Positions 13,997-21,363 of a DNA stretch of 22,645 bases are shown here, piece by piece. Every line of letters begins with the position of its first letter. Position 1 is the stretch's first letter. Below the pieces are notes generated by a model that was given only the letters and a program-made list of their open reading frames with translations, did no database searches and had not been told where the DNA came from. The stretch comes from CAZFAT01 sp964517075 (lineage in GTDB: Bacteria; Acidobacteriota; Vicinamibacteria; Vicinamibacterales; SCN-69-37). The translations under genes and the position numbers were made by a program. The stretch spans positions 1 to 22,645 of the forward strand of contig CAZFAT010000200.1 in the NCBI GenBank assembly GCA_964517075.1. Reading direction: 5' to 3'.

Positions 13997-15465
13997 CAGA
14001 AGCGCTCCGCCACGCCCGCCGCTTCGACGGGATGGCGGCGATAGGGGCCGGGCACTTCGCCGCAGAGCCGCGGCGTGGGCAGCACTTTGCCGGGATTGCA
14101 GATCCCCGCCGGATCGAATGCCGCGCGCACCTCACCCATGACGGCGAGGTCGTCAGCCGTGAACATCTTCGGCATGGAGTCGCGCTTGTCGCAGCCGACG
14201 CCGTGCTCGCCCGTGATCGACCCGCCCGCGTCGATGCAGTAGGAGAGGATCTCGGTGGCCACCTCGGCGGCCCGCTCCGCCTCGCCCGCGACGCTCTCGT
14301 CGTAACAAATCAACGGATGCAGGTTGCCGTCGCCGGCGTGAAAGACGTTGCCGATGCGGAGCCCCGACCGCGCCTCGAGATCGCGGATGCGGCGCAGCAC
14401 CTCGGGCAGCCGCGTCCGGGGGACCACGCCGTCCTGCACGTAGTAGCTCGGCGAGATTCGCCCCATCGCGGCAAACGCTGCCTTGCGTCCCTTCCAGATT
14501 CGGGCGCGGTGCGGCTCGTCGGAGGCGACTTCAACCGTTGACGCGTTGAGGCTCCTGCAGATGTCGAGCACCACCCCCGACAGCGTCTCGACCTCAGACG
14601 TCGGCCCGTCGAGCTCGACGATGAGAATGGTGTCGGCGGGTGGAAAGCCCGGGTGCACGGCGGCCTCGGCGGCGCGGATGGCCAGCGCGTCCATCATCTC
14701 GATGGCGGCGGGGATGATGCCGGCGGCGATGATGGCCGAGACGGCCGCGCCCGCCGCGTCGATGCTCTCGAACGCCGCGAGGAAGGTCTGCACCCGTTCG
14801 GGCCGCCGCAGGATGCGCACGACCGCGCGCGTGACGACGCCGAGCGTGCCTTCCGATCCGACGATGAGGCCCAGCAGATCCGGGCCGGGCGCGTCGAGGG
14901 TCGAGCTGCCCACGTGAATCAGCGCGCCGTCCGACAGCACGACGTCGGCGGCGAGGATGTGATGCACGGTGAAGCCGTACTTCAGGCAGTGCGCGCCGCC
15001 GGAGTTCTCGGCGATGTTGCCGCCAATCGAGCAGACCTGCTGGCTGGAGGGGTCGGGGGCATAGTAGTAGCCGAACGGCGTCACGCGGCGCGTGATCTCG
15101 AGGTTCGTCACGCCCGGCTCGACCATCACGCGCCGATTGGGAATGTCCACGTCCAGCACGCGGTTGAGCCGGCTGAGCGCGATGACGACGCCGCCAGGAA
15201 TCGGGAGCGCGCCGCCGGACAGGCCCGTGCCGTGCCCGCGCGCCACGAACGGAATCCCCTCGCGATGGCAGAAGCGCACGACGGCCCGGACTTCATCCGC
15301 CGACGAGGGGAGCACGACGGCGCCGGGCGCCGCGCGCAGGTGTTCGAGGGCGTCGCACTCGTAGGTCAGCAGGTCCTCGGGCTCGGACAGCACGCCGCCG
15401 GCGGTCGTGCAGAGCCGCCCGAGCTCGGCAATCACCCGGGGATCCAGGCGAGCGGCATCGCTCAT
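13996..15465 (-). CDS. glcD: Glycolate oxidase catalytic flavoprotein subunit GlcD
   Basis: A 489-aa FAD-linked 2-hydroxy-acid dehydrogenase, close to the ~499 aa of E. coli GlcD. The PCMH FAD-binding domain spans about 45-222, with PFVARGHGTGLSGGA (72-86), VEPGVTNLEI, YAPDPSSQQVCSIGGNIAENSGGAHC (three adjoining motifs, 135-160) and GLIVGSEGTLGVVT (199-212). The C-terminal FAD-oxidase domain has FHAGDGNLHP (375-384, metal/substrate His), GGSITGEHGVG (414-424) and the closing FDPAGICNPGKVLP. The ATG at 15465 overlaps the permease stop by 4 nt (ATGA); the frame stays open to 16197, but that part is a shadow of the permease gene. D-lactate dehydrogenase is the alternative, but the glcE and glcF genes following it favour glycolate. 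Confidence 0.96.
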   Translation of the reverse strand: MSDAARLDPRVIAELGRLCTTAGGVLSEPEDLLTYECDALEHLRAAPGAVVLPSSADEVRAVVRFCHREGIPFVARGHGTGLSGGALPIPGGVVIALSRLNRVLDVDIPNRRVMVEPGVTNLEITRRVTPFGYYYAPDPSSQQVCSIGGNIAENSGGAHCLKYGFTVHHILAADVVLSDGALIHVGSSTLDAPGPDLLGLIVGSEGTLGVVTRAVVRILRRPERVQTFLAAFESIDAAGAAVSAIIAAGIIPAAIEMMDALAIRAAEAAVHPGFPPADTILIVELDGPTSEVETLSGVVLDICRSLNASTVEVASDEPHRARIWKGRKAAFAAMGRISPSYYVQDGVVPRTRLPEVLRRIRDLEARSGLRIGNVFHAGDGNLHPLICYDESVAGEAERAAEVATEILSYCIDAGGSITGEHGVGCDKRDSMPKMFTADDLAVMGEVRAAFDPAGICNPGKVLPTPRLCGEVPGPYRRHPVEAAGVAERF

Positions 15466-17105
15466 CGCACCACCATGGCGCTGAAGGGGTAGACGTAGGC
15501 CTGGAGCAGCACCAGGATGCCGACGAGCATCGCGAGCACGACGCTGTGCAGGAACACGTACCGCAGGATGTCGCCTTCGTGGCCGTACCAGCGCGTGGCC
15601 GTGCTGGCCACGACGATCGACTGCGCGTCGATCATCTTGCCCATGACGCCGCCCGAGCTGTTCGCGGCGGCCATCAAGGTCGGGCTCAGGCCAAGCTGTT
15701 CGGAAGTGATGCGCTGCAGGCTGCCGAACAGCACGTTCGATGAGGTGTCCGATCCCGTCAGCGCCACCCCGAGCCATCCCAGCATCGTGCCGAAGAAGGG
15801 ATAGAGGACGCCGGTGGCCGCGAAGGCGAGGCCGAGCGTGGCATCCACGCCCGAGTAGCGCGTCGTGAAGCCAATGGCCATCATGGCGGCAATCGTGATG
15901 AGGGACGCCCGCACGAGCTTCAGCGTACGCCAGTACCCGACGACCAGCTCCCGTGGGCTGGCGCCCATCACGAGGCCAGCGATGATGGCGGACAGGAAGA
16001 TGCTCGTCCCGGTCGCCGAGAGCCAGTTGAGATTGAACACAGCCGCCTCGGCGGTGGGTGCGGCAACCACCGGGGGCACGCGCTGGACGAGGTTGTGCAG
16101 ATCGGGGACCGGCATGCGGACGACCGAGATGCCGTCGAGGAACACCTTCGTCTGCGGCAGGCCCCAGGCAAAGACCAGCACGCTCAGAATGACCCACGGC
16201 GTCCAGGCGCGCAGCACCTCGCGACGCGAGTGGTCGACGGGTGCGGGGCCCGCCGCCGCGACGCTCCCGACATCACCGGGAGGCCGCCACGGGTCACGCG
16301 GCCGCCAGGCGCGCAGGAACAGCGTGAGCGCGGCCATCGACACGATGGCGGAGACGACGTCCACGAGCCACGGGCCGTGGAAGTTCGAAATCAGGAACTG
16401 CGGCACGGCGAACGCGACGCCGGCCACCAGCACGGCGGGCCAGACGGCGAGCATGCCGCGAAATCCGGCGTACGCGGCGACCAGCCAGAACGGCACGATG
16501 ACGGAGAACACCGGGAGCTGGCGTCCGACCATCGCGCTGAGCTCGTGCAGGTCGAGTCCCGTGACCGCCTGGAGCGCGATGATCGGCGTGCCCAGCGCGC
16601 CGTAGGCGACGGGCGCCGTGTTCGCGATGAGCGACAGCCCCGACGCCGCCAGCGGCGTGAACCCGAGCCCCATGAGGATCGCGCCGGTGACGGCCACCGG
16701 CGTGCCGAACCCGGCGGCGCCCTCGAAGAACGCGCCGAAGGAGAACGCGACGAGCAGCAGCTGCAGCCGCCGGTCGCGCGTCACCGTCGTGATGCTCTCG
16801 CGCAGGACGGTGAACAGCCCACGGTCGTTGGTGAGCTGGTAGAGGAAGATGACGTTGAGGATGATCCAGCCGATGGGGAAGAGGCCATACGCAGCGCCAA
16901 AGGCCGCGGACGCGACCGCCATGCCCGGCGGCATTCCGAAGATGACGATGGCGACGACTAGGGATGCGGCGAGACCGTAGAGCGCGGCCTGATGCGCCTT
17001 GACGCGCAACAGGCCCAGCGTGCCGAGCAGCACGACGATCGGGACGGCGGCGGCCAGGGTCGACAGCGCCGCATGGCCGGCCGGGTCATACGTCTGCGGC
17101 CACAT
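15462..17105 (-). CDS. lldP: L-lactate/glycolate permease, LctP family
   Basis: A 547-aa inner-membrane proton symporter of the LctP family (E. coli LldP and GlcA), with about a dozen hydrophobic segments. Family marks are the start MWPQTYDPAG, FSFGAFFEGAAGFGTPVAVT, LIANTAPVAYGALGTPI, MVGRQLPVFS, FNLNWLSATGTSIF, GWLGVALTGSDTSSN and AANSSGGVMGKMIDAQS. The ATG at 17105 reproduces the conserved family N-terminus and overlaps the end of the aminotransferase gene by 20 nt; GAGG lies 9 nt upstream. The frame reaches 17282, but the extra residues are out-of-frame aminotransferase sequence. Lying between a glyoxylate aminotransferase and glcDEF, it most likely imports glycolate (the GlcA role), with lactate as a probable second substrate; the symbol reflects the family rather than proven substrate. 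Confidence 0.95.
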   Translation of the reverse strand: MWPQTYDPAGHAALSTLAAAVPIVVLLGTLGLLRVKAHQAALYGLAASLVVAIVIFGMPPGMAVASAAFGAAYGLFPIGWIILNVIFLYQLTNDRGLFTVLRESITTVTRDRRLQLLLVAFSFGAFFEGAAGFGTPVAVTGAILMGLGFTPLAASGLSLIANTAPVAYGALGTPIIALQAVTGLDLHELSAMVGRQLPVFSVIVPFWLVAAYAGFRGMLAVWPAVLVAGVAFAVPQFLISNFHGPWLVDVVSAIVSMAALTLFLRAWRPRDPWRPPGDVGSVAAAGPAPVDHSRREVLRAWTPWVILSVLVFAWGLPQTKVFLDGISVVRMPVPDLHNLVQRVPPVVAAPTAEAAVFNLNWLSATGTSIFLSAIIAGLVMGASPRELVVGYWRTLKLVRASLITIAAMMAIGFTTRYSGVDATLGLAFAATGVLYPFFGTMLGWLGVALTGSDTSSNVLFGSLQRITSEQLGLSPTLMAAANSSGGVMGKMIDAQSIVVASTATRWYGHEGDILRYVFLHSVVLAMLVGILVLLQAYVYPFSAMVVR

Positions 17106-18258
17106 CGTCGAGCGCCTCGGCCGCGGCCGCCACGCCGGCGCCCGGCCGCGCCTGTCCGCGCTGGTTGCCGAGCGCGCGATCGAGCGCGCCGAGCAGGAGC
17201 AGGAGGAGCGAAGGTGAGGAGCTGGCGCCCATGAGACCGACGCGCCAGATCTTGCCGGCCAGCGGTCCCAGCCCCGCGCCAATCTCGATGCTGAATTCGG
17301 TCAGGAGCTGACGGCGCACGGCCGCTTCGTCCACATTCGACGGCACGCGGATGGCGTTCAGCGTCCACAGCCGCTCGGCCGGCGGCGGCAGCAGCTCGAG
17401 GCCCATCGCGTCGAGGCCTTGCGCGAGCGCGTGATGATGGCGGCGATGTCGTGCCCAGCGCCGCTCGAGTCCTTCCTCGTCGATCCCCACGAGCGCCTCG
17501 CGCAGCGCGTACATCAGCGTCGAGGACAGCGTGTGGTGGTACTTCCGCCGCACCCAGTAGTCTTCGATGAGACCGAGATCGAAGTAGAAGCTGCGGGACG
17601 TGACTTTCCGTGCCGCGGCCTCGGACGTCCAGACGATGGGCGCCATGCCCGAGGGAGCGCCGATGCACTTCTGGCTGCAGCTGTAGACGGCGTCCAGCCC
17701 CCACCGCGCGGTTTCGAGCGGATGACCGCCGAGCGACGTCACGGCGTCGACGACGATCAACGCGCCGTGTTCGTGCGCGACCCTCGCGACATCCTGCACG
17801 GGATTGAGGACGCCGGTCGATGTCTCGGCATGGACGCAGGTCACCAGGTCGACCTTGCCGGCGGCGAGCGCCTTACGCACCGCGGCGGGATCGACGGCGC
17901 GGCCCCATTCGACGTCCAGGCGTGTCACGGTCGCCCCGTAGCGCCGGCACATCTCCGCGAGCCGGTCGCCGAAATAGCCGGTGACGATTGCCAGCACCGT
18001 TGTCTTGTCACTCACGAGATTGGCGACGAGGGTTTCCATACCGGAGGTGCCCGTGCCGGAGATCGCCAGGGCGAGGGCCGTGTCGGGCGCCCGGAACACG
18101 TTCCCCAGCCGCGACCGGACGTCGTCGAGCAGCGGCAGGAAGTCGGCGTCGAGGTGGCTCAGCACGGGCGTCGCCAGCGCGCGCATGACGCGCGGCGCAA
18201 TCTGGCTCGGTCCGGGGCCGAGGAGGATTCGTTCGATGGCAGGCAGGGAATCAGACAT
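17086..18258 (-). CDS. Alanine/serine-glyoxylate aminotransferase (class V, PLP)
   Basis: A 390-aa fold-type I PLP enzyme that would transaminate glyoxylate to glycine using alanine or serine. The start MSDSLPAIERILLGPGPSQ at 18258 matches family N-termini; the frame runs to 18456 but the extra part is encoded by an intergenic 9-nt repeat. Motifs are LLGPGPS (12-18), HLDADF, ISGTGTSGMET (67-75, phosphate loop), VDAVTSLGG (170-178, with the PLP-ring Asp171), YSCSQKC (192-198, Schiff-base Lys197) and the C-terminal GAGLGPLAGKIWRVGLMG. The tail after ALGNQ is Ala-rich and probably variable. First gene of the glycolate operon; it overlaps the permease by 20 nt. A TATACT box about 40 nt upstream is a plausible promoter. 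Serine-pyruvate activity is the alternative label. Confidence 0.93.
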   Translation of the reverse strand: MSDSLPAIERILLGPGPSQIAPRVMRALATPVLSHLDADFLPLLDDVRSRLGNVFRAPDTALALAISGTGTSGMETLVANLVSDKTTVLAIVTGYFGDRLAEMCRRYGATVTRLDVEWGRAVDPAAVRKALAAGKVDLVTCVHAETSTGVLNPVQDVARVAHEHGALIVVDAVTSLGGHPLETARWGLDAVYSCSQKCIGAPSGMAPIVWTSEAAARKVTSRSFYFDLGLIEDYWVRRKYHHTLSSTLMYALREALVGIDEEGLERRWARHRRHHHALAQGLDAMGLELLPPPAERLWTLNAIRVPSNVDEAAVRRQLLTEFSIEIGAGLGPLAGKIWRVGLMGASSSPSLLLLLLGALDRALGNQRGQARPGAGVAAAAEALDDVAADV

Positions 18259-18297
18259 GAAATAGCCGTTCTCTCGAGCGTGGTTGAAAACGTGGGG

Positions 18298-18303
18298 AGT
18301 ATA
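18298..18303 (-). promoter_or_regulatory. Candidate -10 box of the glycolate operon
   Basis: Read leftward, this is TATACT, a near-consensus -10, placed 39 nt upstream of the aminotransferase ATG. That would leave an untranslated leader of about 30 nt. I do not see a convincing -35 at the usual spacing, and the ribosome-binding site is weak (GAGAGA about 11 nt before the ATG), so this is a modest call. Confidence 0.35.
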
Positions 18304-18356
18304 TCGCCTTGCGGCCACGCCCTTCTTTCCAGACGAGCAGGCTGGCAAGAGCGTTG

Positions 18357-18437
18357 ACCATGAAGATCTGAAGAGCATGAAGACCCTCCGGGTTCCCCGG
18401 GGAAGCCCCGCTTCATGGCCTTCATGATCTTCATGGT
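18357..18437. repeat. Inverted array of 9-nt ATGAAG units, copy 2
   Basis: The left arm (18357-18385) holds three ATGAAG-type units (CATGAAGAT, a shortened CTGAAGAG, CATGAAGAC). The right arm (18410-18437) is the near-exact reverse complement, made of three clean 9-nt steps (CTTCATGGC, CTTCATGAT, CTTCATGGT). The centre contains a near-palindrome GGGTTCCCCGGGGAAGCCC. The element lies in the 255-nt gap between the divergent aminotransferase and sialidase-like genes, upstream of both. The remaining bases of that gap hold the TATACT box at 18298-18303, a short CTCTGG/CCAGAG pairing (18447-18472) and a possible TACACT box at 18488. Confidence 0.7.
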
Positions 18438-18513
18438 TCCGCTCTGCTCTGGACACTTAATGGACACCAGAGGGCGCTGATCGGCACTACACTGTCCGAC
18501 GCGGGAGGTCCTG

Positions 18514-19617
18514 ATGCGATTGCCGGTCCTGCTGATTGCCGTCGTTGCTCTGGGAGGGTCGGTCCAACATCGCGGTGCAATCCAGGCGCAGTCCGCGCCG
18601 GCGACGCCGCCGGATCCCGCCATCGTGGCGACCGAGTTCATTTACGAGACCGCGCCGTTTCCGAGCGCGCATGCGTCCACCATCGCGGAAGGGCCCGACG
18701 GCCTCGTCGCGGCATGGTTCGGCGGCACGCGGGAGCGCCACCCTGACGTCGGTATCTGGGTGTCGCGGCGCGCGGACGGACGGTGGACGACGCCCGTCGA
18801 GGTGGCCAACGGCGTCCAGCCGGACGGGCCCCGGTTGCCGTGCTGGAATCCTGTGCTCGTCCCCATGCCCGATCGATCGCTGTCGTTGTTCTACAAGGTC
18901 GGGCCCAGTCCGCAAACCTGGTGGGGCATGGTACGGACGTCGTCGGACGGCGGTCGCACGTGGTCGGAGGCACGCCGGCTGCCTGACGGCATCCTCGGAC
19001 CGGTGAAGAACAAACCGGTGCGTCTGCCGGACGGCGTCCTGCTCAGCGGCAGCAGCACGGAGACCGACACCAGCCCGAGCCGCTGGCGCGTGCACTTCGA
19101 GCGGAGCACCGACGGCGGCAGGACCTGGACGGCGATTCGTCCGAAGCCCGCGGCAGACGGCAACGAGATTCACGCCATCCAGCCGAGCATCCTTCAGCAC
19201 AAGGGCGGGCGGCTGCAGGCGGTCGGGCGCTCGAGGTCTGGCCGTGTGTTCCAGACGTGGTCGGAGGATGCCGGGCAGAGTTGGTCGCCGGTGACGCTGA
19301 CCGTGCTGCCGAATCCGAGTGCGGGGACCGACGCGGTCACGCTCCGCGACGGCCGGCACCTGATGGTCTACAACCACACGGCCAAGGGTCGGACGCCGCT
19401 GAACCTCGCGATCTCACAGGACGGCCTCGCCTGGAGCGCGGCGCTAGTCCTCGAGCACGAGCCCGGCGAGTACTCGTACCCGGCCATCATTCAGACCGCC
19501 GACGGCCTCGTCCACGTCACCTACACCTGGCGCCGCGAGCGCATCAGACACGTCGTTGTCGATCCCGCGAAGCTGACGCTGAGGCCAATGCCCGACGGCG
19601 TGTGGCCAACTACTTGA
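18514..19617 (+). CDS. Secreted BNR/Asp-box sialidase-like protein
   Basis: A 367-aa six-bladed beta-propeller protein of the exo-alpha-sialidase/BNR_2 type, exported by an N-terminal signal (MRLPVLLIAVVALGGS). GGGAGG (18503-18508) sits 5 nt before the ATG. Asp-boxes are visible at SSDGGRTW (143-150), STDGGRTW (198-205) and a variant SEDAGQSW (250-257). Conserved blocks are AWFGGTRE, PCWNPVLVP, LGPVKNKPVRLPDG, HAIQPSILQHKGG, GTDAVTLRDGRHLMVYNH and GEYSYPAIIQT. These fit a widespread, poorly characterised subfamily often labelled sialidase; true sialidase activity is doubtful because I cannot point to the full arginine triad and catalytic Tyr/Glu pair. It is more safely called a glycan-active propeller. 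Its stop overlaps the stop of the opposite ABC permease gene by 8 nt. Confidence 0.88.
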   Translation: MRLPVLLIAVVALGGSVQHRGAIQAQSAPATPPDPAIVATEFIYETAPFPSAHASTIAEGPDGLVAAWFGGTRERHPDVGIWVSRRADGRWTTPVEVANGVQPDGPRLPCWNPVLVPMPDRSLSLFYKVGPSPQTWWGMVRTSSDGGRTWSEARRLPDGILGPVKNKPVRLPDGVLLSGSSTETDTSPSRWRVHFERSTDGGRTWTAIRPKPAADGNEIHAIQPSILQHKGGRLQAVGRSRSGRVFQTWSEDAGQSWSPVTLTVLPNPSAGTDAVTLRDGRHLMVYNHTAKGRTPLNLAISQDGLAWSAALVLEHEPGEYSYPAIIQTADGLVHVTYTWRRERIRHVVVDPAKLTLRPMPDGVWPTT

Positions 19618-21172
19618 TCTTCCCCGTCAGTCGTCCCAGCAGCTTGACGCCGTAGACGGCCGCGCGCTGGCGGACTTCTTCTGTGTCGCTCGGACCGTTG
19701 TCGATGCCGAACGGACGCAACTGGTCGAGCGCCGCGTCGCTGCCCTCCTGCGGGTGGATCGCAATCCAGTAGAGCACTTTAATCAAGTCGTCCTTCGGGA
19801 TGTCCGTCTGGAGCCGTTCGAAGATGAGCGCGGGCACAAAGCGCTCAATCGACATCTGGAACACGTCGATGACGGCGGGAATATAGAGATAGTTGCGGAC
19901 GCGCTGCACGAGATCCTTGTCGCGCCCTGGAAACCAGTACGCCAGCTCGAACCAGATGGTGTCGAGTTGATCGGACTGATCCTGATCGGGCTGGTCGTCG
20001 GCCGCGGCAATCGGCGTCACGATCCCGCCATCGGGCGGCAGCCGGTCGAACACGAGATCCGCCTCGATGTGTTTCAGCGTCACCTGCTGCCATGTGGCAG
20101 GCCCGAGCGCCGGCGCGGTCGTGTTCCCTCCGGGTGGAGCGGGCGGAGGCGCCCCTGGCGCAGCCGTGGCTTCCGGTGGCGGCGGCGCCGGAGTCGGCGC
20201 GACGGCTCCGCGCGCTGACGGTTCCACCGTCGACGCGACCGCGGCGGGCGTCTCAATCTGGGATGGTTGTGGCTGATCCGTGCGGGCCGGGGGCGGGAGC
20301 CCGACATCGGCGGGCGGCGACGCGGGCTCAGCCACCGCGGCCTGTTCCGCGCGCCGACGTCCGCCCGTTTCCGCCGCAAGACCAACCGCAATCCAGGCTG
20401 CCAGCGCCACCGCGAGGCCGCCCCCGCTGTGTCGCAGCGAGAACCGCTGCCCGGCATCCCAGCGAAACAGGCGGGTCGCGGCGAGACACCCCGCCGCGCC
20501 AATCACTGCCAGCGCGATCAGGCTGAAGTCGTTGAGGGCCACGCCATTGCCGGTGGCGGTCGCCTGCAGCGCCTCAACGGCGTAGCGGCCCGGCAGAAAG
20601 GAAGAAGCGCGCTGCGCCCAGTCGGGCAGACTGGTGAGGGGCACCGCGACGCCGCCGATGATCAGCATCGGCAGGAAAATCGACTGGCCCAGCGCCTGCA
20701 CGGCCGGCACGTTGTCCGCGAGCATGGCGAGCACCAGACCGAGGCCGATGAACGCAAAGGCGACGAACGTGAATGCCAGCCACAGATCGACGGGATGCCG
20801 CGGCGCCGGCATGCCCACGGCGCCCGCGATGGCCATCTGCAGCAGCCCGGCGCTGATCAGGATCACGTAGCGGGCGGCGACGGTGGTGAGGACGAACCCG
20901 GCCGTCGGCATGGGCGCCAGGCGATACCGCCGCCAGACGCCACGCTCCCGCTCGCTCACAATCGTCGTCGGCAGCCCCAGGCAGGCGCCGCCGAGAATCG
21001 TGATGGTCAGCAGTTCCCCGAAATGCCGGATGAGCGGTACCGGCTCGTGCCGGTAGAGCACCCAGAAGGCGACGAGGAAAATGATGGGGAAGAGGTAGCC
21101 GTACAGCAGCGCCGTCCGGTTGCGGAAGTGCAGCCGGAGGCCGGTCACGAAGTGAGTCCATGCGCCGCGCAT
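19610..21172 (-). CDS. ABC-2 permease fused to a Pro/Ala-rich linker and an unrecognised C-terminal domain
   Basis: A 520-aa protein. Residues 1-240 are an ABC-2 type permease with six membrane segments (about 21-40, 52-72, 93-120, 130-152, 161-182, 215-235) and the family loop SERERGVWRRYRLAPMP (73-89). A seventh hydrophobic segment (251-267) follows. Then comes a long Pro/Ala/Thr-rich linker (about 270-358) and a folded-looking domain (359-520) with VTLKHIEADLVFDRLPP, WFELAYWFPGRDKDL, YIPAVIDVFQMSIERFVPALI and LIKVLYWIAIHPQEG, which I do not recognise. Seven segments would place the linker and domain in the periplasm if the N-terminus is inside. The ATG at 21172 follows a GAGGG stretch; a GTG at 21220 is also possible. 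No ATPase gene lies next to it, which is unusual for an ABC-2 permease. Substrate unknown. Confidence 0.84.
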   Translation of the reverse strand: MRGAWTHFVTGLRLHFRNRTALLYGYLFPIIFLVAFWVLYRHEPVPLIRHFGELLTITILGGACLGLPTTIVSERERGVWRRYRLAPMPTAGFVLTTVAARYVILISAGLLQMAIAGAVGMPAPRHPVDLWLAFTFVAFAFIGLGLVLAMLADNVPAVQALGQSIFLPMLIIGGVAVPLTSLPDWAQRASSFLPGRYAVEALQATATGNGVALNDFSLIALAVIGAAGCLAATRLFRWDAGQRFSLRHSGGGLAVALAAWIAVGLAAETGGRRRAEQAAVAEPASPPADVGLPPPARTDQPQPSQIETPAAVASTVEPSARGAVAPTPAPPPPEATAAPGAPPPAPPGGNTTAPALGPATWQQVTLKHIEADLVFDRLPPDGGIVTPIAAADDQPDQDQSDQLDTIWFELAYWFPGRDKDLVQRVRNYLYIPAVIDVFQMSIERFVPALIFERLQTDIPKDDLIKVLYWIAIHPQEGSDAALDQLRPFGIDNGPSDTEEVRQRAAVYGVKLLGRLTGKIK

Positions 21173-21288
21173 TGCCCTCGTCTCAGCCGCATTATCCGCT
21201 GACTGGCGATGGTGCCGCACCGGCGAGGCCCGTTTGCCGTTCGACTACAATCGGCGGCAAGAGACCGTCGGGGGAGCACAGGGATTCG

Positions 21289-21303
21289 CCCGCCCCAGGC
21301 GGG
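21289..21303. other. Short GC hairpin in the leader of the carboxypeptidase-regulatory gene
   Basis: CCCGCC (21289-21294), loop CCA, GGCGGG (21298-21303), followed by TTTCGATT. A TACAAT box (21246-21251) lies upstream and could be a -10 for the gene at 21364, which would put the hairpin in its leader as a possible attenuator; no good -35 is visible. The rest of 21173-21363 shows nothing I can name. Confidence 0.3.
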
Positions 21304-21363
21304 TTTCGATTGTACGGGAGCAATTGACGGCGCAACAGACGGTATGGGAGAGGATGGACGGTC

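Noticed and set aside
15466..16197. 244-residue N-terminal extension of glcD
   Set aside because: It is out-of-frame permease DNA; the GlcD family start MSDAARLDP at 15465 overlaps the permease stop by ATGA.
17106..17282. 59-residue N-terminal extension of the permease
   Set aside because: It is out-of-frame aminotransferase DNA; the LctP family N-terminus MWPQTYDPAG begins at 17105.
18259..18456. 66-residue N-terminal extension of the aminotransferase
   Set aside because: It is encoded by the 9-nt repeat array (HEDHEGHE) and lies upstream of the TATACT box; the family start is at 18258.
18514..19617. True sialidase involved in sialic acid release
   Set aside because: The Asp-boxes are clear, but I could not identify the catalytic Arg triad with Tyr/Glu; kept as a sialidase-like propeller only.
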